DNA of 64,000 nucleotides, taken from the NCBI RefSeq assembly GCF_010548375.1, contig NZ_JAAGLY010000016.1:62001-126000 (forward strand), given 5' to 3'. The DNA comes from Streptomyces sp. SID13726. GTDB taxonomy: Bacteria > Actinomycetota > Actinomycetes > Streptomycetales > Streptomycetaceae. This document shows positions 48,838-57,325 of this stretch, one piece after another. Within the stretch, counting starts at the first letter, position 1. Each line of letters starts with the position of its first letter. The notes under the pieces were generated by a model. That model searched no databases. It saw only the letters and a list, made by a program, of their open reading frames with translations, and had not been told where the DNA came from. The translations under genes and the position numbers were made by a program.

Positions 48838-49110
48838 ATGCGGTCAGGTCATCGTCTAAGCAGCGTTGTTACGCCTGAGCAGTGGGCGCGAGCAGCTTGG
48901 TACTGGCGATGGACGCAGGCAGAGGCCGAGCTCCACCGAGGCGGCGAATGGCAGAGCCGTCGCGCACATCGACGGTTCCCACGAGTAGGTGATCGTCAAT
49001 ACACTATGGCTGCGCACGACAGGGATCCCATGACAGGATTAGACCATGGCAGAGCTCTCTCCTCAGCAAAGGTCCATTCAATCCATCTACGCCTGGTACA
49101 GCGAAAATAA
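48838..49110 (+). CDS. Possible small ORF between tniQ and cargo (doubtful)
   Basis: The frame gives 90 residues, of which the stretch VTPEQWARAAWYWRWTQAEAELHRGGEW looks protein-like (Trp-rich helix). It has no good ribosome site and its end overlaps the start of the DUF262 gene by 65 bp in another frame. It may be the remnant of a gene removed when the cargo was acquired. I recognise no family. Confidence 0.25.
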   Translation: MRSGHRLSSVVTPEQWARAAWYWRWTQAEAELHRGGEWQSRRAHRRFPRVGDRQYTMAAHDRDPMTGLDHGRALSSAKVHSIHLRLVQRK

Positions 49111-50809
49111 GCTGTGGGTTAATCGCCGCTACCAGCGAAAGCTGGTTTGGACCTTGACCGAGAAGCAGAAGCTGATCGAATCGGTGCTCAAGGAGTACCC
49201 AATTCCCGCAATTCTGCTAGCAGAACGAGATGGGGGAGAGTACGAGGTAATCGATGGACTGCAACGACTGCACACCATCACCTCTTTCATCGAAACTGCC
49301 TTCGCGACACTAGATGACAAATATTTCGATGTGGCTCAGTTCGTCACGGCGAAGAATCGAGCGGAAGAGGATGATGCTTTCTCTGTCGCCGTCGGAAAAA
49401 CTTTGGCATCTCGCGAAGTGGGTGCATTTCTCGACTATTCGATTTCCGTATCGGTCATGCGCGGAGCAACCGACGCCGAGATCGATGACGTCTTTGCAAG
49501 GATCAACACCTACGGCCACAGGCTTAGCGATCAGGAACGCAGACAGTCAGGCGCCCGGGATGAATTTTCAACGCTGGTTCGCGAACTTTCTTGCGAAGTC
49601 AGAGGCGACGCGTCAAGCGATGTCCTAAGCCTGGAAAAGATGCCATCCATTAGCATCGACCTCCCCAAGACGAAGCACGGGTATGAGGTTGCTGCCGAAG
49701 AGGTCTTCTGGGTCGAGCAAGGGATTCTTAGGTCTACCGACCTGCGGGACTCAATGGACGAGCAATGCATCGCAGATATCGCAGCATCCGTCATCGGAGG
49801 AGATCTAGTAGAGAGGTCGAAGGATGCGCTCGACCAAGTCTACGAGAGCGGATCAGATCGAAATCGCCAACTAATCAGCGCACTCGACGCTTATGGCGCA
49901 GAGAGGTTCTCTGCCGAGTTCAAACTCTGCATCGACGAGATTCGTGCAGTCTGTGCTGATTCCGACGCGAGCAAGCTGCGGTCGATTATCTTCTCAAAGA
50001 GGACCACGAACCCCTTTCCTGCCGCCTTTGCCGTGCTCTTCATCGCGTTTCACGAACTCCTCATCGGAGAGAACCAGAAGATCGCTGATTATCATGGAGT
50101 GAAATCCGCCATCACCGATCTTGATAAGCGGATCGAAACCAGCCGCCGCTCAACGGCGCCGGCCGAGCGACGAAAGAATATCGAGACGATCAAGGGCCTA
50201 ATTCGCCCTCACTTCGTGAAGAGCGAGCCTCGGGATATCTACGGCGATCACACCACGACCGACATCGACTCTATTATCCGACGCTCGGAAATCGAAGCTC
50301 CTCACTATGAACTAAAGCAGGGAATGCTGCGACTGCACGGAAAGCGAGAGATCGACCCGAATATCATCGATAAAGTTATGCGAACTATCTGCGCGATCGC
50401 CAATAACGGAAAGGGTAGGGCAGGAACGATCCTGATTGGGGTGGCGGATAAGGAGGCGGACGCAAATCGAATCGTGAGCCTAGACGGAGTGACGCCACGC
50501 AAGGTAGGTCGGCGCTTCGTCGTGGGAGTTAACAGGGAAGCGAAATCCCTCGGTGAGACCCCTGAACGGTACGCGGCCCGCTGGAAGGAAGCTATTCGCA
50601 CATCCGGGTTGGATGATGGCCTCAAGGGTTCAGTGCTGGCAAGTTTGACCCATTCGGATTACTACGGTCTCGGCGTGATCGTGATTCGAATTCCCGAGCA
50701 GCAGAAGGTGTCTCTCTTCAGCGGCAAAGCCTACGTAAGAGAGGGCGACGAGACTGTTGAAGTGGCGGACCCTGCGCTTCTACTTGAGCTGCCTCAGCGT
50801 TTCATCTGA
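49046..50809 (+). CDS. DUF262-AlbA_2 (Schlafen-type) fusion, probable defence protein
   Basis: 587 residues. Residues about 1-200 are a DUF262 domain (ParB/Srx-like, as in GmrS of type IV restriction): VNRRYQRKLVWTLTEKQKLIESVL, with the nucleotide-site motif YEVIDGLQRLHTITSF (DGxQR) and later FARINTYGHRLSDQERR. A helical middle follows. Residues about 410-587 are an AlbA_2 domain of the Schlafen group: HYELKQGMLRLHG, RTICAIANNGKGRAGTILIGVADKEADA. The usual DUF1524 HNH nuclease partner of DUF262 is absent. Codon use is clearly more AT-rich than in neighbouring genes, a sign of transfer. It is cargo of the Tn7-like element, followed by a membrane-protein gene. Confidence 0.85.
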   Translation: MAELSPQQRSIQSIYAWYSENKLWVNRRYQRKLVWTLTEKQKLIESVLKEYPIPAILLAERDGGEYEVIDGLQRLHTITSFIETAFATLDDKYFDVAQFVTAKNRAEEDDAFSVAVGKTLASREVGAFLDYSISVSVMRGATDAEIDDVFARINTYGHRLSDQERRQSGARDEFSTLVRELSCEVRGDASSDVLSLEKMPSISIDLPKTKHGYEVAAEEVFWVEQGILRSTDLRDSMDEQCIADIAASVIGGDLVERSKDALDQVYESGSDRNRQLISALDAYGAERFSAEFKLCIDEIRAVCADSDASKLRSIIFSKRTTNPFPAAFAVLFIAFHELLIGENQKIADYHGVKSAITDLDKRIETSRRSTAPAERRKNIETIKGLIRPHFVKSEPRDIYGDHTTTDIDSIIRRSEIEAPHYELKQGMLRLHGKREIDPNIIDKVMRTICAIANNGKGRAGTILIGVADKEADANRIVSLDGVTPRKVGRRFVVGVNREAKSLGETPERYAARWKEAIRTSGLDDGLKGSVLASLTHSDYYGLGVIVIRIPEQQKVSLFSGKAYVREGDETVEVADPALLLELPQRFI

Positions 50810-50996
50810 ATCGTTTTCCGTTTTCATTGCGCGGAAGCTACGACGAAGCGGGCTCAGCAGCAGAAATCTTGATTTTTTCAGCAGGTTGGGTCAGAGATAG
50901 CCGCAGTATGCACGGCGCGCATGACGACATATTCTACAAGGCGATACCAAAATCGAGCCGCCTGGAGTACTAGGGGCCGCGCAGCGGGGGCGATCA

Positions 50997-51626
50997 GTGA
51001 TTAGTCAGCCTACTTATTTCTACATTCCGCCAGAGATCGAGGCGGGCCTACTCGGCGGCGACCTCATTCAATACGGAGGCATCGTTCGCAATCAAATGGG
51101 ACAGATTGTCAAGCACTTGAAAGAAGTCCCCCTGCCCTTGAGCAACGAAAAGGTAGCGGCGCATGTTGCAGGGATGTTGAAAAACCCGCGTGTCCTCATC
51201 CCAACCGCCGTAGTGGGTACATTAGTGGCGGGAGCAGCTGTCATTGCCGTCGTGAAAAAGCGCAGGCAAAGTAGAAAGCCTCAATTGCTGGAGTGCGTCC
51301 AAAGTTACAACGCCTCGTTGGCCGCTTATGTGGAAGCAGTTCATGAAGGACGCCTTGAACTAGAAATCATCGACCGGCTCATCGCCGACTTGGATGCCGT
51401 CAAGGCGTATTCTAACGAGGATGGCAGTATCACCCTTGACTTTTCGACCAAGCAGGCAGAGATGCTGGTTAACATCGTGGTTGATTACACGAGGCAACTA
51501 GCCGAAGCGAACTCCGTTGACTTGGACGAGCTTCAGGGAGTAGCACCGGCTTCCGAGAACGATGCTGTTGTTGACCTGCGTCGCCATCTTGAAGCCCAGA
51601 GGAAAATCTTCACTGAGGCTGCATAG
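50997..51626 (+). CDS. Single-pass membrane protein of unknown family, Tn7-like cargo
   Basis: 209 residues. An N-terminal region of about 60 residues (TYFYIPPEIEAGLLGGDLIQYGGIVRNQMGQIVKHLKEVPLP) is conserved-looking but unknown to me. One membrane helix follows at residues 66-86 (VLIPTAVVGTLVAGAAVIAVV), then KKRRQSRK, which predicts a cytoplasmic C-terminal domain of 120 residues, helical and acidic. GTG 50997 has GCGGGGG upstream. It is AT-rich like the preceding DUF262-AlbA_2 gene, 187 bp away on the same strand, so the pair may act together, the membrane protein being a candidate effector or anchor. That pairing is inference. Confidence 0.75.
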   Translation: MISQPTYFYIPPEIEAGLLGGDLIQYGGIVRNQMGQIVKHLKEVPLPLSNEKVAAHVAGMLKNPRVLIPTAVVGTLVAGAAVIAVVKKRRQSRKPQLLECVQSYNASLAAYVEAVHEGRLELEIIDRLIADLDAVKAYSNEDGSITLDFSTKQAEMLVNIVVDYTRQLAEANSVDLDELQGVAPASENDAVVDLRRHLEAQRKIFTEAA

Positions 51627-52001
51627 TCCAATTACTCTGGGAGGGGACTCACCGATTGCGACGGATCCGCCACCCCCAAGGAGCGTCGTGAGGGTAGGTC
51701 AGTCAACTGGGGTTGGAAGCCATGACTTCACTCCCTTCTTCGTCCCCTGAGCGCAGACGAGAACCTAGCCCAGCACGCAAGTGCCTACGCTTGAGTGGGA
51801 CAGGATGGGTGGCGCCTGACCCATCCAATCGTAGGCACCGCAGGTCAAAGCCTCGCCCTGCCCACAGTTATATGGAACAGAACACCTGTTACCGAAGTTA
51901 CCGAATACGGACAGAACCGAGTGAACGACCCCCCGCCCGGGGCACATCTCCAGGGGTGCGACGGAACAGCCGTAGCGACAGACCCTGGGGGAACTTCCAT
52001 C
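51627..52001. other. 375-bp interval: Tn7-like right end and DUF4232 promoter region
   Basis: From left to right: the end of the cargo, a degenerate inner repeat AACCTA (51762), the right terminus (51782-51802), a nested palindrome, a tandem pair GTTACCGAA (51888-51896, 51897-51905) and a GGGGGAA ribosome site before ATG 52002. I see no gene. Confidence 0.6.
51781..51838. repeat. Nested palindrome at the right end of the element
   Basis: Outer arms GTGCCTACG (51781-51789) and CGTAGGCAC (51830-51838); inner arms GGATGGGT (51803-51810) and ACCCATCC (51819-51826). The left outer arm is also the terminal TnsB-site-like sequence. Confidence 0.85.
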
Positions 52002-52721
52002 ATGACCACGCGCCGTGCCCGCCGTACCGCCCGTACCGCCGCCCTGGCCGCCGTCACCGCCGCGCTGGCGCTGGGGCTGACCGCGTGCGGTGGGTCCGAC
52101 GGCGGCTCGAAGGCGGCGGGCGGCGACCGTGCCGCCGACACCGCGCAGAGCCTGTCCGCGTCCGGGGCGAACGGGAAGGGCGGCGCGGAGCAGGCCGACA
52201 GCAGCGGCGACAACAGCAGCGGCGACAACAGCGGTGTCGGTACCAAGGAGAGCGTGAGCCGCAAGACCGTCTCGCGCACGACGACGGCCGCCGCCGCCCG
52301 GCAGTGCAACGGGGACGAGATGCTGGTCACCGCGGTGCACCGGTTCGCCGGTGAGCAGGGCGACCACCTGCTGATCACCGCGTCGAACGAGAACACCACG
52401 GCGTGCTGGGTCACCTCGTACCCGTCCGTGAAGCTCGGCGGGGACGTCGACGTCGCCGCCCTGCCGCACTCGACGAAGGACAACCCGGGCGGCACCAAGC
52501 ACATCACGCTCCAGCCCGGCGCCAAGGTGTACAGCGCGGTCAACCTCTTCGACTACGGCTCGAAGAACCGGACGGCCGACTCGTTCGCCATCGCGCTGCG
52601 CGACGCGTCCGGTCACGCCGGGCCCTACTACTCCGTCGACATCCAGGGCCAGAAGACCGACTTCACCTGGTACGAGGCCGACGTGCTGAACTGGAACACC
52701 GAGAAGTCGTACGACTTCTGA
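52002..52721 (+). CDS. DUF4232 lipoprotein
   Basis: 239 residues. The signal peptide ends in a lipobox LGLTACGG, followed by a Gly/Ser/Asp-rich linker of about 70 residues. The C-terminal DUF4232 domain begins RQCNGDEMLVTAVHRFAG, has the paired Cys at ARQCNG and TTACWVTSYPSVKL, and ends FTWYEADVLNWNTEKSYDF. The role is unknown; family members are abundant in streptomycetes. ATG 52002 follows GGGGGAA. It is the first chromosomal gene after the Tn7-like element. Confidence 0.87.
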   Translation: MTTRRARRTARTAALAAVTAALALGLTACGGSDGGSKAAGGDRAADTAQSLSASGANGKGGAEQADSSGDNSSGDNSGVGTKESVSRKTVSRTTTAAAARQCNGDEMLVTAVHRFAGEQGDHLLITASNENTTACWVTSYPSVKLGGDVDVAALPHSTKDNPGGTKHITLQPGAKVYSAVNLFDYGSKNRTADSFAIALRDASGHAGPYYSVDIQGQKTDFTWYEADVLNWNTEKSYDF

Positions 52722-52751
52722 CGGCCCGTCGGCGGTGCCGCGGCCCCGGCC

Positions 52752-52757
52752 TAGGAT
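52752..52757 (+). promoter_or_regulatory. -10-like hexamer TAGGAT, likely leaderless start
   Basis: TAGGAT lies 7 nt before ATG 52765, without a Shine-Dalgarno. Confidence 0.45.
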
Positions 52758-52764
52758 CACCGGC

Positions 52765-53508
52765 ATGGCGCTGCGACCCGTGCACGTGATCATCAAGGCC
52801 GTCGACAGCCCGGCGATCGGCCGGTTCTGGGCGGCGGCGCTCGGCTGGACCGCGTACAGCCCCGGCGTGACCACGTACGTCGGTCCCGCCGGCGGCCCCG
52901 TCTGGCCGGACCCCGTCTACGTCGGCGTCGACGTCGTTCCCGTACCGGAGCCCAAGTCGGCGACGAAGAACCGTACCCATCTCGATCTCGCGACCACCTC
53001 CGCGGCCCATCAGGCGGAGGTGGTCGCCCGGCTGAGGGCGCTCGGCGCCACACCCGTCGACGTGGGCCAGGGCGAGGTGCCCTGGACGGTCCTCGCCGAC
53101 CCCGAGGGCAACGAGTTCTGCGTCCTGGAGCCCCGGGAGATGTACCGGGACACCGGGCCGATCGCCGCGGTGGTCGTCGACTGCGTCGATCCGCGGGCCA
53201 TGGCCCGGTTCTGGGGCGGGTCGCTGGACTGGACCCTGCACGAGGTGACCGACGACCACGCGCGGCTGCGCTCCGCCGAGGGCGTCGGCCCGTATCTGGA
53301 GTTCCTCCGCACGCCGGACGCGAAGACCGTGCCGGACCGCGTCCACCTGGACCTCCTGCCGTCCCCCGACGACGACAGGGCGGCGGAGGTGGCCCGGCTG
53401 CGCGCCCTCGGCGCCACCGACCTCGACCTCGGCCAGGGCGACGACGTCCCGTGGACCTGCCTGACCGACCCGGAAGGGCACGAGTTCTGCGTGCTCGCCG
53501 CGCACTGA
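52765..53508 (+). CDS. Two-domain VOC (glyoxalase-like) protein
   Basis: 247 residues consisting of two tandem vicinal-oxygen-chelate modules with the same ending, (W)TVLADPEGNEFCVLEP and WTCLTDPEGHEFCVLAA. Each module has a HLDL(A/L) strand that normally carries a metal ligand. VOC enzymes include glyoxalases, dioxygenases and antibiotic-resistance proteins; this glyoxalase_6-like form has no assigned substrate. A -10-like TAGGAT lies 7 nt before the ATG, 43 bp after the DUF4232 stop. Confidence 0.88.
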   Translation: MALRPVHVIIKAVDSPAIGRFWAAALGWTAYSPGVTTYVGPAGGPVWPDPVYVGVDVVPVPEPKSATKNRTHLDLATTSAAHQAEVVARLRALGATPVDVGQGEVPWTVLADPEGNEFCVLEPREMYRDTGPIAAVVVDCVDPRAMARFWGGSLDWTLHEVTDDHARLRSAEGVGPYLEFLRTPDAKTVPDRVHLDLLPSPDDDRAAEVARLRALGATDLDLGQGDDVPWTCLTDPEGHEFCVLAAH

Positions 53509-53593
53509 CGCCCGCACGCTGAACCACGCGCCCCGAAGCCAGCCCGCTGAAGCCCGCGCACCAACACCCGCCCGCTGACACCCGCCCGGCGAC

Positions 53594-56500
53594 CTACCGC
53601 GCCGCCTCCCCGCACCCCGTTCCGGCGGACTGATCTCCCAGGTAGCGGGACCGCTCCCCAGGCGTGAGATCCCGGCCCACGGCCTCGCAGACCCCGCGGA
53701 CCGCATGAGCCAGGTCGGGCAGATCGACGTCCCACAACGCGACGGAGCCGCCCGCGCCCACGACCAGGACATGCCCGTCCGGGCCGAAGGACACGCGCGC
53801 GTGCGCGGGACCGGGCAGCGTGGCCCTGATCCGGCCGGTGGCGAGGTCCCACAGCTGGACTCCCCTCGCACCGCCCACGGCCAGGGTGCGGCCGTCGGGG
53901 CTCAGAGCCGACGACGCCACCTCACTGCCGGTGCTGAAGCCGTCCCGGAACCGCCCGGTGCGCACCTCCCACACCTTCACGGAACCGCCGTGGCCCAAGG
54001 TGACCAGGGTGCGCCCGTCCCGACCCAGCGCGAGGGACCCCAGGAACCCGGTCCCCGGCTCGACGGTGGCCCGCGCGCGCCCGGTCGCCGTATCGATCAG
54101 CTCGACCTCGTCGTCGCCGTTGGACGCGACGGCCACGACGGCGAGCGTACGACCGTCCGGTGCGAACTCGGCCGATCTGACGGGTCGTTCATGGTCGTTG
54201 CGGACCGTGGTCAATGTGCCGGTCGACAGGTTCCAGATCCGCACCGTTCCGTCCCCGCCGACGACCGCGAGCTGGGTCCCGTCGCGACTGAAGACGATCG
54301 TGCCGACGAACTTCACGGCACGGCTCTGCCGCAGCCGCCCCGTGGCGACGTCCCTGACCTCCAACACCCCACCCTCGGTGACCCTGGCGGCCAGAGCCCG
54401 CCCGGTCGGACCGAACCCGACGGCCTCGGGGTGATTGACGGGCCAAGGCAACTCGGCGGCGTCCAGGGGCAGTACGGCTTCGCGCTCGCCGCTCCTGGCA
54501 TCCCACAGCTGTGCCACCCCACCGCCGGTCCATCCTTGGTGGACAGCGGCCACCGTACGTCCGTCCGGGCCGAACGCCATGTCGGCCACAGAAGCGTCCG
54601 CAGGGCCGGAGAAAGACGTGCGTGGCCGATCGAGGGACAACCGCTGGACCCGGACGACAGGGTCCATGTGGCCGCTGGTCACGAGAGTGCGGCCGTCCCC
54701 ACCAAGCGCCATGGCATTGATCCCGTGCCCGCGATGACCGGCGGTCAGGGTGGTCAGCGCCCTGCCGGTGGCGGTGTCCCACACCCGTACGGTGTCCCCG
54801 GCGCCCGGCGCGGCGAGGGACCGCCCGTCCGGGGCGAAGGCCACCTCGGTCACCCGGTCAAGGCTGCCCCGGAGCGTGCGCCGGACGACCCCGGTGGCCA
54901 CCTCCCGCAGTCGCACCGAACCATCGGCGAGCGCGACGACGTAGAGCCGGCCGTCAGGGCTGAAAGACACCACGGTCCCCTCGCTCCGGCTGTCCCGGGC
55001 GATCCGGACACGGCCGGTGGCCAGATCCCGCACGCGGAGCACTCCGTCGATGCCTGTCACGGCGACCGTACGTCCGTCGGGGCCGAAGGCGACCAACTCC
55101 GGGTCGGGGTAGGCGAATCGGTACCGGATGCGGCCGGTGGCCACGTCCCAGACGCGTACGGCACTCACGGAGGCGACGGCCACGGTACGGCCGTCCGGGC
55201 TGAAGTCCAGTCCTCGTACCGCACCGTCGCGAATGGCGAGGGTGCCGCGTTTCCGGCCGGTGGCCGGGTCCCACAGGTCAAGTCCCTCGGTGGTGGCGAC
55301 GGCGAGAGTACGGCCGTCAGGGCTGAACTCCAGTGGTTCGAGGAGGCCTTGGACGGTGAACGTACGCAGGATCCGGCCGTCGGGCATGTTCCGAATCCGC
55401 AGTGCGCCGTCTCTGCTGCCGACGGCGAGGGTGTGGCCGTCGGGGCTGAGGGCGAGGGCGTCCACGGGTTGGGTTCCGCTGATCAGGCGCTTGCGCAGCG
55501 GGAGTTCGGCGGCGGTGTAGAGGGCTGTGGTGGCCTCGCGGGTCGGGCTGGTGCGGTAGGCGTGGACGGCGAGCAGGGCGGCGAGGTCGGGGTCGGTGTC
55601 CAGCAGCGCGCCGGACTGGGCGGCCAACTGCCGTGACTGGGCCTCCTGTTGTGCGGTGACAGCGTTCTGGCGCTGTCCCACGGCCAGTCCGGCGGCGACG
55701 AGGGCGAGGCACAGGGTGGTGAGGACGGCGGTGAGGACGAGCCGGTGTCGGCGTCGGCCCCGCTGGTCATGGGCGCGGGAGGCACCGAGGAAGGCGTATT
55801 CGAGGTCGGTCAGATCGGTCAGGTGGGCCAGGTCGGTCAGGTCGCTTTGCGGGGCGTCGGCGAAGTGCTCCTCGGCTGTGCTGAGCCGGCTTCCCCGGTA
55901 CAAGGCGCCTTCCTCGCGGCCCAGTTGGTGCCAGGCGTGGGCCGCCTCGGTCAAGTGCCGGTGCGTGCGCAGCCGTTCGCGGTCCTCGTCGATCCAGTCG
56001 CGCAGCCGGGGCCAGGCCGTGATCAGGGCCTCGTGGGCCATGTCCACCGTGTCGCCGTCCAGGGTGAGCAGCCGCGCCCGGGTGAGCGCCTCCAGCACAT
56101 GGGCGGTGTCATGGCGGTCGATGCCGGGGAGTTCGGCGCGGTCGACGGGGCGGCGGGTGTCGGGGGTGCCGTCGCCGGGGGCGATCAGGCGTAGCAACAC
56201 CCGGCGCGCGGCCGTCTTCTGGGCTTCGGTGAAGCGGCCGTAGACCTCCTCGGCGGTCTTGGCTATGGCGCCGTCGAGGCATCCGGCCGCCTCGTAGCCC
56301 GCCATGGTCAGGGTCTTGCCGCGGCGGCGGAGCCAGGTCTCCAGCAACGCGTGGGAGAGCAGCGGCAGTCCGCCCGGTGCGGCGGCGACCTCCTCGACCA
56401 GCCGGGCGGTGAGGGCGCGTTCCACCGTCAGCCCGGCGGCCGTGGCGGGCTTGACGACGGCGTCGCGCAGTTCCGCCGGACTCATCGCGCCGGCCAGCAG

Positions 56501-57307
56501 GTTGGCCTCGCGCAGGGCGTCGGCGAGTTCGCGGTGCTCGGCGCAGCGGCCGTAGAAGTCGCCGCGCACGGCCAGCAGTACCCGTAATCGGCTCTCGGGC
56601 CGCCGGGCGGCGAGCAGCAGGTCGATGAAGCGGGCCCGCTCGGCGGGATCGTGGCAGAGGGTGAAGACCTCCTCGAACTGGTCGACGACGATGTACGTGT
56701 CCGCTTCCGCGCCGCTGTCGTCGGGGGGCGCGGGGATGAGAGCGGCTGCGTGGGTGCGGGCGGGATGTTCGCCGGGGGTCAGGATCCTGATCGCGGCGGG
56801 GCGCGCGCCCGGCTCCCGCGTCTGCTGGAGGACGGGTATCAGTCCGGCCCGCAGCAGGGAGGACTTGCCGCTGCCGGAAGGGCCGAAGACCGCCGCGAAC
56901 CGCCGTCGGCGCAGCAGGCCGACCAGGTCGGCGGTCAGCTCCTCGCGGCCGAAGAACAGGGCGCTGTCAGCGGTCTCGAACCGGGCCAACCCCCGGTACG
57001 GGGTGGGTGATCCGTCGTCGTCACGGGCGCCGTCGGCGGCGGACCGCTCCACCGCCTCCTGCCACCTGGCCTGCCACCGCTCCTCGTCGCCACCGCAGGC
57101 CCGCACATAGGCCAGGGCCACCGGCAGTGTCGGCAGCTGCTCGCCCGCCGCCGCCCGCGACAGCGTGGTCACCGAGTAGCCCGCCCGCCTGGCCAGCGCC
57201 CGATAGGTGAGCCCGCCGGCCTCGGCCCGCAACTCGCGCAACTCGGACGCGAACCGCTGCACCGGCCCCGCCGCCGGATCCACCGGCGCCTCACGACGAC
57301 CCGCCAC
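53594..57307 (-). CDS. HTH-STAND NTPase-transmembrane-WD40 protein
   Basis: 1237 residues. Order of parts: an XRE-like helix-turn-helix (LTYRALARRAGYSVTTLSRAAAGEQLPTL); an nSTAND1 NTPase with FFGREELTADLV, Walker A FGPSGSGKSSLLRAG and Walker B YIVVDQFEEVFTLC; one membrane helix (about residues 522-543, LVLTAVLTTLCLALVAAGLAV); then about 14 WD40-like blades recognisable by FSPDGRTLAVA...VRVWDVATGR. Such proteins are ligand-triggered signalling ATPases; relatives include conflict and differentiation proteins. The helix-turn-helix on a membrane protein is unusual but common in this actinobacterial group. GTG 57307 is the best start; it is divergent from the acyltransferase gene. Confidence 0.9.
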   Translation of the reverse strand: MAGRREAPVDPAAGPVQRFASELRELRAEAGGLTYRALARRAGYSVTTLSRAAAGEQLPTLPVALAYVRACGGDEERWQARWQEAVERSAADGARDDDGSPTPYRGLARFETADSALFFGREELTADLVGLLRRRRFAAVFGPSGSGKSSLLRAGLIPVLQQTREPGARPAAIRILTPGEHPARTHAAALIPAPPDDSGAEADTYIVVDQFEEVFTLCHDPAERARFIDLLLAARRPESRLRVLLAVRGDFYGRCAEHRELADALREANLLAGAMSPAELRDAVVKPATAAGLTVERALTARLVEEVAAAPGGLPLLSHALLETWLRRRGKTLTMAGYEAAGCLDGAIAKTAEEVYGRFTEAQKTAARRVLLRLIAPGDGTPDTRRPVDRAELPGIDRHDTAHVLEALTRARLLTLDGDTVDMAHEALITAWPRLRDWIDEDRERLRTHRHLTEAAHAWHQLGREEGALYRGSRLSTAEEHFADAPQSDLTDLAHLTDLTDLEYAFLGASRAHDQRGRRRHRLVLTAVLTTLCLALVAAGLAVGQRQNAVTAQQEAQSRQLAAQSGALLDTDPDLAALLAVHAYRTSPTREATTALYTAAELPLRKRLISGTQPVDALALSPDGHTLAVGSRDGALRIRNMPDGRILRTFTVQGLLEPLEFSPDGRTLAVATTEGLDLWDPATGRKRGTLAIRDGAVRGLDFSPDGRTVAVASVSAVRVWDVATGRIRYRFAYPDPELVAFGPDGRTVAVTGIDGVLRVRDLATGRVRIARDSRSEGTVVSFSPDGRLYVVALADGSVRLREVATGVVRRTLRGSLDRVTEVAFAPDGRSLAAPGAGDTVRVWDTATGRALTTLTAGHRGHGINAMALGGDGRTLVTSGHMDPVVRVQRLSLDRPRTSFSGPADASVADMAFGPDGRTVAAVHQGWTGGGVAQLWDARSGEREAVLPLDAAELPWPVNHPEAVGFGPTGRALAARVTEGGVLEVRDVATGRLRQSRAVKFVGTIVFSRDGTQLAVVGGDGTVRIWNLSTGTLTTVRNDHERPVRSAEFAPDGRTLAVVAVASNGDDEVELIDTATGRARATVEPGTGFLGSLALGRDGRTLVTLGHGGSVKVWEVRTGRFRDGFSTGSEVASSALSPDGRTLAVGGARGVQLWDLATGRIRATLPGPAHARVSFGPDGHVLVVGAGGSVALWDVDLPDLAHAVRGVCEAVGRDLTPGERSRYLGDQSAGTGCGEAAR

Positions 57308-57325
57308 ACCCTCACCCCGCCCCGC

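Larger units (their letters stand above)
43880..51802 (+). mobile_element. Tn7-like transposon with TnsABC-TniQ and two-gene cargo
   Basis: The left end begins TGTCTCTGCGATGTGTAGGCA at 43880. The right end, read inward from 51802 on the other strand, is TGTCCCACTCAAGCGTAGGCA: the same length, TGTC(C/T)C start and GTAGGCA end. Both fit the TGT...ACA termini and inner TnsB sites of Tn7-like elements. The core is tnsA-tnsB-tnsC-tniQ, with overlapping starts and stops; cargo follows tniQ. No 5-bp target duplication is visible, so either end may be off by some bases; CCATCCTGT (43866) and ACAGGATGG (51800) form a slightly larger inverted pair. No CRISPR, tRNA or glmS target is present; it lies between the HTH regulator and a DUF4232 gene. 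Confidence 0.75.

Noticed and set aside
49046..50809. Type IV restriction enzyme GmrSD
   Set aside because: Only the DUF262 half is present; no DUF1524/HNH motif occurs, and the C-terminus is an AlbA_2 domain.
43880..51802. CRISPR-associated transposon (CAST)
   Set aside because: A small TniQ is present, but there is no cas gene, CRISPR array or tracr-like sequence between the ends.
53705..55636. 643-codon plus-strand open frame opposite the WD40 repeats
   Set aside because: It mirrors the repetitive WD40 coding sequence and shows no independent features.
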